Shown here in pieces: positions 1 through 8,515 of a DNA stretch of 64,000 nt; within the stretch, counting starts at the first letter, position 1; every line of letters starts with the position of its first letter. Source of the DNA: Microcoleus vaginatus PCC 9802 (GTDB taxonomy: Bacteria; Cyanobacteriota; Cyanobacteriia; Cyanobacteriales; Microcoleaceae). Under the pieces are notes generated by a model. That model was not told the origin of the DNA, ran no database searches, and saw only the letters and a program-made list of their open reading frames with translations. The position numbers and the translations under genes are program-made. Location: NCBI GenBank assembly GCA_022701275.1, contig CP031740.1, forward strand, positions 5,221,001-5,285,000, given 5' to 3'.

Positions 1-640
1 CTTTTGCTTCCGGCAGATAAGTCTGAACCATCACTGGAATTTGCCCTTGTTGAGTGCTAATTTCGACCAGGGAGTTGAGATTGCGATCGTCGGCTTCCAA
101 GAACAAAATCCCCTCGCCAGCTTTGCCACCCAACGGTTTAAGAACTGCTGCTCCTTTTTTCTCAACAAATTGCCGAATTACCTGCTTGTTTTGAGAAACA
201 ATTGTCTCGGGGATCGCTCCCTCAAATTGCAAAGCATACATCTTTTCATTCGCCGCCCGCAATCCTTTGGGACTGTTAACTACCAAAGTTTTAGTGGGAT
301 CGATGCCGTCTAGAAGGTAAGTAGCGTAGAGGTAAGGAATGTTGACTGGGGGGTCTGTCCGCATAAATACTGCGTCCATTGCTTCGAGAGGCTGCAAAGT
401 AGGATGTTCTACCTGGTACCAAGCCTCCGCAGCCTCCCAGCGTCCATCTACCAGTTTGACTGGGGTGAGGGCTACCCGACTTAGCATTGCCCAGGTTTTG
501 CCGCCGATGACGCTTAGTTCGTTGGCTTGAGTCGCCCAGACTTCGTGACCCAACTCTTGAGCGGCTTCCATCAGCGCTACGCTGGTATCGTGTCCTGGAA
601 TTAGTCGCGCGAGGGGATCGATGATGAATGCAAATTTCAT
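1..640 (-). CDS. gshB: Glutathione synthetase, C-terminus beyond left edge (partial)
   Basis: Minus-strand frame open from ATG at 640 to the left edge, so only the first about 213 residues are present. The N-terminus (MKFAFIIDPLARLIPGHDTS) and the later segments with VFMRTDPPVN and a KPLGGKAGEGI-type glycine loop match prokaryotic glutathione synthetase, an ATP-grasp ligase that joins gamma-glutamylcysteine to glycine in the cytosol. The catalytic C-terminal ATP-grasp part is outside the window. It lies 67 bp downstream of grxC on the same strand, a glutathione/glutaredoxin pairing that suggests co-transcription. No clear Shine-Dalgarno precedes the ATG. Confidence 0.95.
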   Translation of the reverse strand, partial: MKFAFIIDPLARLIPGHDTSVALMEAAQELGHEVWATQANELSVIGGKTWAMLSRVALTPVKLVDGRWEAAEAWYQVEHPTLQPLEAMDAVFMRTDPPVNIPYLYATYLLDGIDPTKTLVVNSPKGLRAANEKMYALQFEGAIPETIVSQNKQVIRQFVEKKGAAVLKPLGGKAGEGILFLEADDRNLNSLVEISTQQGQIPVMVQTYLPEAK

Positions 641-707
641 TGTCAATTAAAATTAAGAATTGGTCACCGGAAAATTTGGGCTAACTAAAAATCCCACAGG
701 GAAGGCC

Positions 708-971
708 TTATTTTGCTGCTAGCAACGGATCTAGCAGGCCTTGAGTATCGAGTCTGTGGATGTCGTCGCAGCCGCCTATGTGTTGGTCGTTAATGAATAT
801 CTGGGGCAGGCTGCGCCCTCCGTTGGCTCGATCGCTCATTTGAGCCCGTGCTGCTTCATCTCCGTCGATCGCGTACTCTGTAAAATCAACCCCTTTTCGC
901 TTCAGCAGTGCTTTGGCACGAACGCAAAACGGGCAGGTTCTCCAAGTGTAAATTTCTACTTTAGGGGTCAT
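708..971 (-). CDS. grxC: Glutaredoxin 3 (dithiol Grx)
   Basis: An 87-residue protein, the usual glutaredoxin length. The dithiol active site is TCPFC near residues 12-16, followed by the ARAKALL-type helix. A TxxxLPQIFIN segment with the conserved cis-Pro and a GGCDD motif bind glutathione. It reduces protein disulfides and glutathionylated proteins using GSH. It is directly upstream of gshB on the same strand (67-bp gap), consistent with a grxC-gshB transcription unit. ATG start at 971. Family assignment is firm; subtype 3 rather than another class I Grx is inferred from length and motif. Confidence 0.95.
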   Translation of the reverse strand: MTPKVEIYTWRTCPFCVRAKALLKRKGVDFTEYAIDGDEAARAQMSDRANGGRSLPQIFINDQHIGGCDDIHRLDTQGLLDPLLAAK

Positions 972-1150
972 GGACGCTCAAGCAATAACAATATTTTTTA
1001 ATTGTAATCTTAACCCTAGTGCGGACTGTTTTTAGTTTCTAGGCTGAAACCCTTGATTTTTCGTTGGTAGCGAACTTGCCTTGGAGCCTTGAAACCCTTA
1101 TTATACGGTTGACTCTCAAAAACTGTCGGAAGGATTGATCTTAACCAATC

Positions 1151-1195
1151 TTTATTTTTATTTTTATTTTTATTTTTATTTTTTAATTTTTATTA
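1151..1195. repeat. Simple T-rich hexamer repeat (TTTTTA)n
   Basis: About seven imperfect tandem copies of TTTTTA in the gap between grxC and the PEP-CTERM gene. Translation gives alternating Phe/Tyr, so the plus-strand reading frame through it is an artefact. No function can be assigned. Confidence 0.85.
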
Positions 1196-1442
1196 TATAT
1201 AGCAACCTTATCTGTTGCACCGGAGGTTATTCATGGCTGAAACCCTTACCGGGAAGTGCATTTGCCTTCTTCCTTGTTTTTACCCTGACTGAAGTCGCTA
1301 TAGCTTTCTTCCTTCAACATCCGGCTCTATTTGCAGCGTACAAGCTAGGTGTGAAGTTATTTTTTATACAATTTTTTATTATTTTATATATTAAGGCAAC
1401 AAATACCCACGCTTAAATAAACGAAGACATTTGGAAGGCAAA

Positions 1443-1483
1443 CAGGTTGGTCCTCAGCCTGCCTAGCGCTGCGGACCAACCTG
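1443..1483 (-). terminator. 11-bp perfect inverted repeat at the end of the PEP-CTERM gene
   Basis: CAGGTTGGTCC (1443-1453) and GGACCAACCTG (1473-1483) pair perfectly around a 19-nt loop. The repeat overlaps the last codons of the PEP-CTERM gene on the minus strand. No strong U-tract follows, so a factor-dependent terminator or an mRNA-stabilising hairpin is as likely as a classical terminator. Confidence 0.5.
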
Positions 1484-1801
1484 CTTGTTTCGCTTTCTGC
1501 ACGAACAGATCATTCCTGCACCTGTCAGTAGGACTGCGATCGCAGTACCCGGTTCAGGAATAGAAGTGGAGTTTCTCGAAGGTGTGCTTGTGTATATTTG
1601 GGACAAACCCGGCTGGGCAGCCAATGGCGGGTCGGGTTCCGTTGCTGTTGATTCCTGGCTGGGGGCACAGGCACTAGAATAATTTCCAGGCCCACACACA
1701 TCTACTTGTGCTGAAGCCGGAGGGGCGGCAGCTAGATAGTAAAACGCTGTTGCCATGGTGGCAGAGAGTCCAATTGCTAGTTTTGCCAGTGGCGTACACA
1801 T
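1463..1801 (-). CDS. Small exported PEP-CTERM-anchored protein
   Basis: A 112-residue protein with three parts. An N-terminal signal peptide runs roughly over residues 1-31, with a hydrophobic core and an ASA-Q cleavage-like site. A short Ser/Thr/Pro-rich spacer with two Cys follows. The C-terminus has the motif SIPEPGTA followed by a hydrophobic helix and the basic tail RKRNK. This Pro-Glu-Pro, TM and basic-tail layout is the PEP-CTERM sorting signal recognised by exosortase in exopolysaccharide-producing bacteria. The mature part is only about 60 residues, so it is probably a small surface or matrix protein. No exosortase gene is in the window. ATG start at 1801. Confidence 0.8.
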   Translation of the reverse strand: MCTPLAKLAIGLSATMATAFYYLAAAPPASAQVDVCGPGNYSSACAPSQESTATEPDPPLAAQPGLSQIYTSTPSRNSTSIPEPGTAIAVLLTGAGMICSCRKRNKQVGPQR

Positions 1802-2268
1802 AACTATTTAGTTAAACAGTGGTAAAATCGAAAAATAGAAATAGTCCTAGAGATTAGCGCTGTACGACGGGCAAGGATTTTAGAGTTCTTACAATAAATG
1901 GATGTATTCTCTGCCGGACGTCCGTAAAAGATAGTATAGCGCTTGAGGTGAGTGCCCAAACACTTTAATAATAATATTATTCTCTTTCACCTTGACGTCG
2001 CGTACCGTGGTTGGGCCAGAGTGAAGCAACATCTTTTTGCAACCTCTGAACCAATAGCCGTTACAGCCATTAACAAAGAGTGTTTTTACCTTGACCGGGG
2101 CCTCCGGAAATTATTTATTTAACCGAGCGCAAAATAGAGATGTTGTATTGTACTTTGCAATGCACAATCTGACTACTCTTTTATAATCTCATAGTTCCAC
2201 TAGATCTGTCCTCAGTATATGTACGTATATTCCCCCATGTCAACTACTCAAAAGAAATATTTAAGTAT
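1802..2268. other. 467-bp intergenic gap, no gene seen
   Basis: The gap separates the minus-strand PEP-CTERM gene from the 3' end of hflX, so it should hold the PEP-CTERM promoter. I see AT-rich stretches (AATAATAATATTATT near 1966) but no convincing ORF, RNA gene or repeat family member. Confidence 0.5.
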
Positions 2269-4059
2269 TTACCGAGGGTAGAGTGCGTATTCCACGAGTT
2301 GAGCTAGTCTGTCGCGGAGAGTTTCCATCCCGAGACCTTTGGCAGCCGAAATAAAGACGGCTTGAGGAAATTCTTCTCGGGCGAGGGCGAGAGTATCTCC
2401 ATCTACGGCATCGATTTTGTTAAAAACAACAAGGGCTGGCCCGGGAGTTACGGGCATATCGGTCAAAATATTCATGACCGATCGAATTTGGCTCTGCCAC
2501 GCGGGATGGGAGAGATCGACTAGGTGCAGCAAAGCATCGGCGTCAGTGACTTCTTCGAGGGTAGCTCGAAAAGCGTCGATCAAGGAGGAGGGCAGTTCGC
2601 GAATAAAGCCCACTGTATCTGTGAGGACGATCGACAGGGGTTCCCCGGTGACGCCGGGAATGGTCAACCGTCGAGTTGTGGGGTCAAGGGTGGCAAATAA
2701 CTGGTCGGCGGCATAGACCTCGGAATTGGTGAGCAGGTTGAGCAGAGTGGATTTACCGGCGTTGGTGTAGCCGACGATCGCGACTGAGGGTACTTCGTGA
2801 TGATGCCGGTTCTGCCGCAGCCGGAAGCGGTGCGCCAGCAGTTGATTTACTTCTTGCTGCAATCGAGAAATGCGTTTGGCGATCGTCCGCCGTTCGGTTT
2901 CTAGTTTGGTTTCCCCGGGGCCTCTGGTACCAATGCCAGCACCCTGTCTCGACATTGCCTGACCGCGACCTCGGAGCCGGGGTAGGGCGTACTCTAGCTG
3001 AGCGAGTTCGACTTGCAATTTACCCTCGCTCGATCGAGCTCTTTGGGCAAAGATGTCGAGAATTACCTCTGTTCGATCGACGACCCGGATACCTATCTGA
3101 GTTTCCAAGTTCCGTATTTGTGCGGGCCCCAGGTCGCGATCGAATACCACGAGGTTAGCGCTAACCGTCTGAGCGGCGAGGGAAATTTCCTGAACTTTGC
3201 CTTCCCCGACGACTGTCTGCGGATGGGGGCGCGATCGTTTTTGGCGCACTGTTTGCAGCACCTGACCCCCCGCGCTTTCAACCAGCCGCGTGATTTCTGC
3301 GAGCCCGTCCTCAAACTCCAACTGAGTCATGTGCTGAGTCATTACACCCACCAACAGCACTTTATCTTGGTCTGCATCGACCTGCTTAGCGACAAACTCT
3401 GCTTCAAACTCTGCTTCGAGTCCTTCCACCAAATCCAGAAAGTCTTGGTTGGCGAGTTCGTCCAAATTCAGCGGTTCTGATATTTTCCAGGGAAAGTGTT
3501 GAGTTTTGATTAGTGACTTTTCAATTGAAGGCTCTTCTATTTCATCAGTTGAATCTGGTTCTAACTGAGCGCTCAAAACAGAGAACTCAAAATTTGGCTG
3601 GTCTCCTTGGGGTATCAAGTGAGCGAGATAAGTTTCTTGGATGTAACCAGTCGCACCGCCGCCGCGGCGCTGAAATCCTCCGCCGGTCAGTGTCAGCCAA
3701 ACGAGGGCGTCCAGGCGCTGAATTGCCATTGCGGTGAGAGCTGCTTCGCTTGGGGTTTCTGGCTTCAGGTGGGTGGCGATGCAGCGAATGCCGCTGAGGC
3801 GACCTCCCCCGTAGCGGGGTAATTCTAAGGGCGCAATCTGCGTTTGGCGGGGTGAGCCCACGCCGACGCGAATTACTTGTCCGCGACGGTTGATGTAGGC
3901 GCAGATTGGTTTGTCTATTTCTGTGCTAATGGCTGCGACGCGCTGGGCGAATTCTGCCGTGGTTATACGATCGCCCGGTAGTCGCTGATGGTAAAGCTTT
4001 TCGAGTTGCTTGAGCTGGCTGGACTTTAAACCTTGAAGATGGCCGTAGATGGTTTCGAT
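2269..4059 (-). CDS. hflX: Ribosome-associated GTPase HflX, apparent ATC start
   Basis: HflX is a GTPase that binds and splits stalled ribosomes. The G-domain is clear: Walker A GYTNAGKSTLL, switch regions DPTTRR and DTVGFIRELP, NKID for guanine specificity, and SAAKG. Upstream is the HflX glycine-rich GRGQAMSRQGAGIGTRGPG segment and a long cyanobacteria-type N-terminal extension. The first canonical start in frame is GTG at 3861. However, recognisable HflX sequence (IETIYGHLQGLK..., then the AYINRRGQVIRVG segment) continues 66 codons upstream with no ATG, GTG or TTG. A GGAG at 4071-4068 sits 8 nt before the ATC at 4059, exactly where homologues as I recall them carry their initiator Met. I therefore annotate 596 residues starting at ATC. 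If the GTG is used, the protein lacks part of its N-domain. Confidence 0.88.
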   Translation of the reverse strand: METIYGHLQGLKSSQLKQLEKLYHQRLPGDRITTAEFAQRVAAISTEIDKPICAYINRRGQVIRVGVGSPRQTQIAPLELPRYGGGRLSGIRCIATHLKPETPSEAALTAMAIQRLDALVWLTLTGGGFQRRGGGATGYIQETYLAHLIPQGDQPNFEFSVLSAQLEPDSTDEIEEPSIEKSLIKTQHFPWKISEPLNLDELANQDFLDLVEGLEAEFEAEFVAKQVDADQDKVLLVGVMTQHMTQLEFEDGLAEITRLVESAGGQVLQTVRQKRSRPHPQTVVGEGKVQEISLAAQTVSANLVVFDRDLGPAQIRNLETQIGIRVVDRTEVILDIFAQRARSSEGKLQVELAQLEYALPRLRGRGQAMSRQGAGIGTRGPGETKLETERRTIAKRISRLQQEVNQLLAHRFRLRQNRHHHEVPSVAIVGYTNAGKSTLLNLLTNSEVYAADQLFATLDPTTRRLTIPGVTGEPLSIVLTDTVGFIRELPSSLIDAFRATLEEVTDADALLHLVDLSHPAWQSQIRSVMNILTDMPVTPGPALVVFNKIDAVDGDTLALAREEFPQAVFISAAKGLGMETLRDRLAQLVEYALYPR

Positions 4060-4439
4060 AACTGTTTCTCCCGATCGATCTGTTTATCTCCTATTTTAGT
4101 AAACTCAAGGGCGATCGTGTTCGGGTTTTAAGTTGAAATTTACTAAATTTTCTTGCCTCTAGCATAGCGCGGATTCAGTCTTGTCGAGTCACCAGCGCCG
4201 TTGTTTGTCGCTACGGGGCGATCGAGCCTTTCACAGCGACTCTCTCAACTTGCAGTTGGATTTAGTATCTACATATACAGGCGATCACTGAAAAATCTCG
4301 CGCAACAAAACTTAACACTTTATTTTTTGTTTCAAAATCCTCCTTTAGACTTGTGTGTATCTTGAGCCTAGAGACAGATAGCAAAGCAGAAATTAGGTCG
4401 CTACCATGAGAAGCGAACATTGTTAAGGAATGTAAAAAC
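4060..4439. other. Divergent promoter region between hflX and hli
   Basis: A 380-bp gap between divergently transcribed hflX and the high-light-inducible gene, so it must contain both promoters. I could not locate a convincing HLR1-type tandem element or a -10/-35 pair. There is no ORF of note and no repeat element. Confidence 0.5.
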
Positions 4440-4652
4440 ATGGAAACTCGTCCTACTAACTTGCCTCCTACAGCTAATGCTTACAACGGCAAAGATAGGA
4501 ATGCCTTTTTGTTTGGCTTCAACCCGCAAGCAGAACTTTGGAACGGTCGCTTAGCGATGATCGGTTTCTTAGCTTATTTGCTTTGGGATGCCGCTGGATA
4601 TAGCGTTCTACGTGACATACTTCACTTTCTGCCTACCTACATTGCTCACTAA
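4440..4652 (+). CDS. hli: High-light-inducible chlorophyll-binding protein (HLIP/SCP)
   Basis: A 70-residue one-helix protein of the CAB/ELIP/HLIP superfamily. The core is the family motif FGFNPQAELWNGRLAMIGF, with the E..N..R chlorophyll-ligand set, in a single transmembrane helix of about residues 30-52. HLIPs bind chlorophyll and carotenoid and protect photosystem assembly under excess light. This gene sits 300 bp from psaK, so two thylakoid genes are adjacent. A GC-rich hairpin follows the stop. ATG start after an AAGGAA-like element. Confidence 0.93.
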   Translation: METRPTNLPPTANAYNGKDRNAFLFGFNPQAELWNGRLAMIGFLAYLLWDAAGYSVLRDILHFLPTYIAH

Positions 4653-4667
4653 TGAGTAGCACTCTTT

Positions 4668-4709
4668 CCTGTCTGGCAGCGTGACTAAATGCCGCCACTG
4701 CCAGACAGG
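4668..4709 (+). terminator. 12-bp perfect hairpin downstream of hli
   Basis: CCTGTCTGGCAG (4668-4679) pairs with CTGCCAGACAGG (4698-4709) across an 18-nt loop, 15 bp after the hli stop. The following sequence, CTAAAAG, has no U-run, so this is a terminator-like or 3'-protecting hairpin. Confidence 0.6.
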
Positions 4710-4954
4710 CTAAAAGTTACAAATGGCAGCGAGTATGGTTTTGTCCCTTTGTATCTTTCGTTACTTTTGAATGGCATTAAAAGACTTCTTGCTGTGATTC
4801 CATGATTACGGGTGGGGGCGATGTCGCTGGCGCGGTGAATATTCCTATGGATAGATATTTATTACGTAAAGGCGCTCGCTCCTGCTATTATATTGGTGGA
4901 AAGAAATCTCATCGAGCATTTCTGATAGTTTATGAAAAAGTAGGAGCATCAACA

Positions 4955-5233
4955 ATGATTAACTCAAATTTACTGGCAGTAGTACAATCGACTGTGACTG
5001 ACACAGCATCCGGAAATTGGCAAAAGCCTCTGGTGATGTTTATTTGCAACATCTTAGCCTTGCTAGTTCTCAGCCGCCGAATTTGGTATCCCCACGTCGG
5101 GCCGAAAATGCCTTTGCCCTTCCCCTCTCTGTTCAACAATGTTAGCGTACCGGCATTTCTGGCTTGCATGAGCGCTGGTCATTTGCTGGGAGTATTCACG
5201 ATTTTGTCGCTGAGTATCGACAAGGCTATCTAG
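4955..5233 (+). CDS. psaK: Photosystem I subunit PsaK (subunit X)
   Basis: A 92-residue membrane protein with two transmembrane helices (about residues 24-42 and 66-86). The C-terminal part with AGHLLGVFTILSLS matches the conserved GHxLGxG helix of PsaK, a peripheral PSI subunit on the PsaA side involved in state transitions and antenna binding. The frame is open upstream to an ATG at 4802, but the start at 4955 is chosen because AGGAG lies at 4942-4946 with 8-nt spacing and because PsaK is normally 80-130 residues. The extra upstream codons do not resemble PsaK. A short N-terminal targeting segment is likely. Confidence 0.88.
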   Translation: MINSNLLAVVQSTVTDTASGNWQKPLVMFICNILALLVLSRRIWYPHVGPKMPLPFPSLFNNVSVPAFLACMSAGHLLGVFTILSLSIDKAI

Positions 5234-5305
5234 TAGCAACTGTGTCGTTTAGTGGGCGAGTTGTTACGGCAATAAACCCGTTTAAATGATCCAAAAAAAT
5301 TGGGC

Positions 5306-5340
5306 AGGGGTAAGTGAAAAGCACTCACCCCTAATTTTAG
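5306..5340 (+). terminator. Intrinsic terminator after psaK
   Basis: AGGGGTAAGTG (5306-5316) pairs with CACTCACCCCT (5322-5332) with one internal mismatch and a 5-nt loop. It is followed by AATTTTAGTTTT, a classical stem plus U-rich tail 73 bp after the psaK stop. Confidence 0.75.
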
Positions 5341-5558
5341 TTTTCCCTGCGGACATTACGCAGAAACCGATTTTTTTTTCGGTTGTTTTTTGACCGTGCA
5401 CCCTACAACAGAGGAAAAGTGCCAGAGTTTGATCGAGTGGTCAAGTGCCTCATTTAGATAAAACCTTTGAAAATCGAGATATTATGCAGGCGGGCGCACC
5501 CTACAACTACAGCCAGTGACAGTTAGCCTTAGCCCAGAAAATAAAATTTTTCCATGTT
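5341..5558. other. Gap with a second T-loop hairpin and no gene
   Basis: Contains AACCGA (5365-5370) and TCGGTT (5379-5384) around an all-T loop, followed by GTTTTTTG, possibly a second terminator for the psaK side. The phrase GCACCCTACAAC occurs twice (near 5399 and 5497). It separates the convergent 3' ends of psaK and the membrane-protein gene. Confidence 0.45.
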
Positions 5559-6236
5559 TCAATTTCTGGCTGTCAGTGGGAAAGTGGCGATTTCTGTTGC
5601 AGAGTCTGGCAGAGGGGGGCGCAGACAAAGATAAACTAGCGGCCCTAACAGCGGAACTAGAGAGACTGCCCAAAAAATGCGATCGTCGGCGAGTCCACGG
5701 CGTGCCATGTCGTCTCCCAGAAGTGAGGGAAATATTACAGCCATCAAGCAACAATCCCAAGTTATTAAATGCACAAAAGGAATTGACTGCCACTGCTGGA
5801 CATAATCTCCCCAATCTCCATTTAACCAAGCCCAAGCTAACAGCCAGATAGTAGTTAGTAAAAGTACAAGGCCTGTCCAGCGGGAGTCTGATATTTTGAT
5901 CAACATATCTTTGCGGCCGGAAAATTGTGGCTGGGGCTGGCGGAGGAGTAAGTAGGGAATTAAGCCGATGATACCGGCGCCGTTGGAAGCGATGAAAGCA
6001 GGCCCAGCGGATATATTTTGGGTTCTCTCATCAATGAATAGGAGGCAAGCGTAGACCATCGGCCACACTCCCATGAGAGCGAATACCGTTACAAGGTAGG
6101 GGTTAATTCCTTCTAGCTGGAATTTGATCATTTTTTCAATAACTGTTAGCGTTCCGGGCTGATCGAGAGGAGCTAGCAGTAAGGTGTAGGCAATAAATGT
6201 TGCCCATAGCAACCCCAGAAACATTTTTGTTTTCAT
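5559..6236 (-). CDS. Cyanobacterial multi-pass membrane protein, function unknown
   Basis: A 225-residue protein with about six hydrophobic helices (roughly residues 5-23, 46-67, 80-100, 121-139, 150-168, 188-207), so an integral membrane protein. I do not recognise a catalytic motif. The sequence type (WP.VYACLLFIDER, a Gln-rich loop, then an aromatic WAWLNGDW segment) resembles conserved hypothetical proteins of cyanobacteria and plastids, a recollection and not a search result. It is transcribed toward psaK and is divergent from the release-factor-like gene. ATG start at 6236. Confidence 0.75.
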   Translation of the reverse strand: MKTKMFLGLLWATFIAYTLLLAPLDQPGTLTVIEKMIKFQLEGINPYLVTVFALMGVWPMVYACLLFIDERTQNISAGPAFIASNGAGIIGLIPYLLLRQPQPQFSGRKDMLIKISDSRWTGLVLLLTTIWLLAWAWLNGDWGDYVQQWQSIPFVHLITWDCCLMAVIFPSLLGDDMARRGLADDRIFWAVSLVPLLGPLVYLCLRPPLPDSATEIATFPLTARN

Positions 6237-6491
6237 CAGATATAACGAGTAGTTGAACCCGACTAAACTAAATTATGGTAAAGTAGCCGCCCAGTTAGCG
6301 GCGTCTATCTTAGGTGATAAGCAGTTCGATTGGGACAGCGGCTGCAAACCCCGTTTTAATCCGGGGATGAAAGGCACTACATCAGGCGAGCATTACTTTA
6401 GGCAGACGCAGGAGCCCCGCCAGGGAAGATACATTTTAAAGAATCGGTTGTTTCCATTACACAACCCTTTATTAGAAAAGGAGTTTCAGCG

Positions 6492-7655
6492 ATGAACTTA
6501 ATATCTGTAGAGGAACTCAAAGCGCTGGTACAACAATCTGCTGGATTGTGCGTCTCTATTTATATGCCAGTCGCTCAAGGAACAGAAATTCAACAAAATC
6601 CGATTCGGTTCAAAAATTTAATCAGAGAGGCTGAAGACAAAATAGTAGAGTACGGATTTGACAAAAAAGAAGCTGGGGAATTGCTAGAGCCAGTCCGATC
6701 AGAAATTGACCAGGAAAACTTTTGGGAAAATCAAAGCAACCTGCTGGCGATTTTTGTCGGTTCAGGATTTTTCCGTTACTATAGCTGTCCGGTGAATTTT
6801 GATGAATTAGTGGTTGTAAGCGACAATTTTCACGTCAAGCCCCTGATGCCTCTGCTGACAGGAGATAATTTATTTTATGTTTTAGCTCTCAGTAAAAAGG
6901 AAGTGAGGCTGATTGAGTGTACGGCTTACAGTGCTCGGGAAGTTGAAGTTGAAAACTTGCCGAAAAGCCTTGAGGAGGCTCTGCAATATGACCCGACAGC
7001 TAAAGATGGTCAGTTTCGGATTGCTACTTCCAAAGGAGGCACTAATAATTCTTTTCAGCAGCCGGGAAGTTTTCACGGCCAGGGAAGTCCGGATCGAGAT
7101 GAACCCCAGCAGGAAATATTGCAGTATTTCCACATAATCGATGGGGCGCTGCACAAATATTTGCACAATAAAAAAGCTCCTTTAGTATTAGCTGGAGTTG
7201 AGTATTTGCTCCCGCTTTACCGAGAAGCCAATACCTACCCGCATTTAGTTGAAGAAGGAATTACAGGGAATCAGAAACTTCTCAAGCCGGAAGAGTTGCG
7301 GGCCGAAGCTTTGCCGCTGGTGGAACCTTTGTTTTTGCAGGCTCAGTCGGAGGCGATCGCACAATACCACGATCTGACAGGAAGCGATAAAATTTCTGCT
7401 GATTTGAAAGAAGCTGTTTCGGCTGCTTATTTTGGACGGGTCGATCGACTGTTTGTTGCTCTTGGCGTTCAGCAGTGGGGTACTTTTAATCCCGATACGA
7501 ATTCGGTGCAAATCCACCCAGAAGCAGAATTGGGCGACGAAGATTTGTTGAATGCGGCAGCAATTCAAACTATCCTCAACGGCGGAACTGTTTACGCAGT
7601 GCCGCCAGAAAAAGTGCCGGACGAGGCACCTGTAGCTGCTATTTTTCGCTATTAA
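6492..7655 (+). CDS. Archaeo-eukaryotic release factor-like protein (baeRF family 3 type)
   Basis: A 387-residue soluble protein. The fold layout and segments such as SIYMPVAQGTEIQQNPIRFKN at the N-terminus, the central DELVVVSDNFHVKPLMPLL and the C-terminal NGGTVYAVPPEKVPDEAPV match the bacterial homologues of eRF1/aRF1 called baeRF. Computational work has linked these to ribosome hibernation or stress. The C-terminal part corresponds to the L7Ae-like domain of release factors. An AAGGAG lies just upstream of the ATG. An SRPBCC gene follows after 18 bp, probably in one operon. Role in translation is inference; the GGQ loop typical of true peptide release factors is not evident. Confidence 0.75.
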   Translation: MNLISVEELKALVQQSAGLCVSIYMPVAQGTEIQQNPIRFKNLIREAEDKIVEYGFDKKEAGELLEPVRSEIDQENFWENQSNLLAIFVGSGFFRYYSCPVNFDELVVVSDNFHVKPLMPLLTGDNLFYVLALSKKEVRLIECTAYSAREVEVENLPKSLEEALQYDPTAKDGQFRIATSKGGTNNSFQQPGSFHGQGSPDRDEPQQEILQYFHIIDGALHKYLHNKKAPLVLAGVEYLLPLYREANTYPHLVEEGITGNQKLLKPEELRAEALPLVEPLFLQAQSEAIAQYHDLTGSDKISADLKEAVSAAYFGRVDRLFVALGVQQWGTFNPDTNSVQIHPEAELGDEDLLNAAAIQTILNGGTVYAVPPEKVPDEAPVAAIFRY

Positions 7656-7673
7656 TTTACCAGGTTTAAACCA

Positions 7674-8369
7674 ATGGAATCTACTTCAATGACAAATTCC
7701 GACAAACAAAACCAAAGTAGTAGCAGCGGCGATACCGAACGCTGGGCATCTTTAATAGGCGGCGGGGCACTGGTGCTTTTTGGTTTGTCGCAGCGTTCTT
7801 TGCGAGGTGCTTTGCTGGCGGTTGCGGGCGGCGGTTTAGCGGCGCGCGGTCTGGGGGTGGTGGAGGGTTTGCAGTCTGCTGCTGATCAGAATCAAAGCAT
7901 TAAAGTTGAAAAGACGGTGACGATCGACAAACCGGCTGATGAATTGTACCGTTTATGGCGCAATTTTGAAAATTTGCCTCGGTTTATGAAGCATCTCAAA
8001 CACGTTACTGTCATCGATGAAAAACGTTCTCACTGGATTGCCAGCGCGCCGATGGGCAATAGTGTGGAATGGGATGCAGCGATTGTCCGCGAAGAAGAAA
8101 ATCGCTTAATTGCTTGGGCGTCTGTTGAAGGATCTGATGTTGACAATTCTGGTTTTGTGCGCTTTCAACCGGCATCTGCAGGACGCGGTACAGAGGTAAA
8201 AGTTGTCATCGAATACAACCCTCCGGGGGGCGCAATTGGTGCTGGCGCTGCTAAACTATTTGGCGAAGCTCCAGAACAGCAAATTGCCAATGATTTACGT
8301 CGCTTTAAGCAGTTAATGGAAGCTGGGGAAATAGCGAGTACAGAAGGTCAATCTTCGGGCCGCAAGTAA
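7674..8369 (+). CDS. SRPBCC (cyclase/dehydrase-like) protein with N-terminal membrane segments
   Basis: A 231-residue protein. Residues about 25-60 form one or two glycine-rich hydrophobic helices (SLIGGGALVLFGL... RGALLAVAGGGLAARG). Residues about 80-215 form a START/Bet-v-1-like SRPBCC domain (VEKTVTIDKPADELYRLWRN, LPRFMKHLKHV, a central ENRLIAWASVEGS). Such domains bind hydrophobic ligands; the membrane-plus-SRPBCC combination is common in stress-related gene sets. It is 18 bp after the baeRF-like gene, so co-transcription is likely. A second possible ATG is at 7689. Confidence 0.8.
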   Translation: MESTSMTNSDKQNQSSSSGDTERWASLIGGGALVLFGLSQRSLRGALLAVAGGGLAARGLGVVEGLQSAADQNQSIKVEKTVTIDKPADELYRLWRNFENLPRFMKHLKHVTVIDEKRSHWIASAPMGNSVEWDAAIVREEENRLIAWASVEGSDVDNSGFVRFQPASAGRGTEVKVVIEYNPPGGAIGAGAAKLFGEAPEQQIANDLRRFKQLMEAGEIASTEGQSSGRK

Positions 8370-8399
8370 TAAGTTAGATGGTGTCTCCGGATCTAACTA

Positions 8400-8515
8400 A
8401 CATCTTGCACTATTCTCAAGAACAGGCAAGATGCCTGTTCCACAAAGAGGGAATTTCTTGTGGGGTGGGCATCCTGCCCGCCCATAAAAAGCTTATTGAA
8501 AATGGTGCAAGATGT
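8400..8515. repeat. Palindromic MITE-like element, copy A
   Basis: Ends ACATCTTGCACTATT (8400-8414) and AATGGTGCAAGATGT (8501-8515) are inverted repeats with 14 of 15 matches. The inside holds two nested hairpins with the shared core TTCTTGTGGGGTGGGCATC. The 8-bp direct repeat GATCTAAC flanks it (8390-8397 and 8518-8525), consistent with a target duplication. It resembles copies at 32091-32216, 39898-39975 and 63521-63546. Confidence 0.75.

Noticed and set aside
1135..1416. 93-codon plus-strand frame with FYFYFY
   Set aside because: Composed largely of the TTTTTA simple repeat; no protein features.
6253..6495. 80-codon frame before the baeRF-like gene
   Set aside because: Starts at TTG, overlaps the next start codon, has no recognised pattern; treated as leader DNA.
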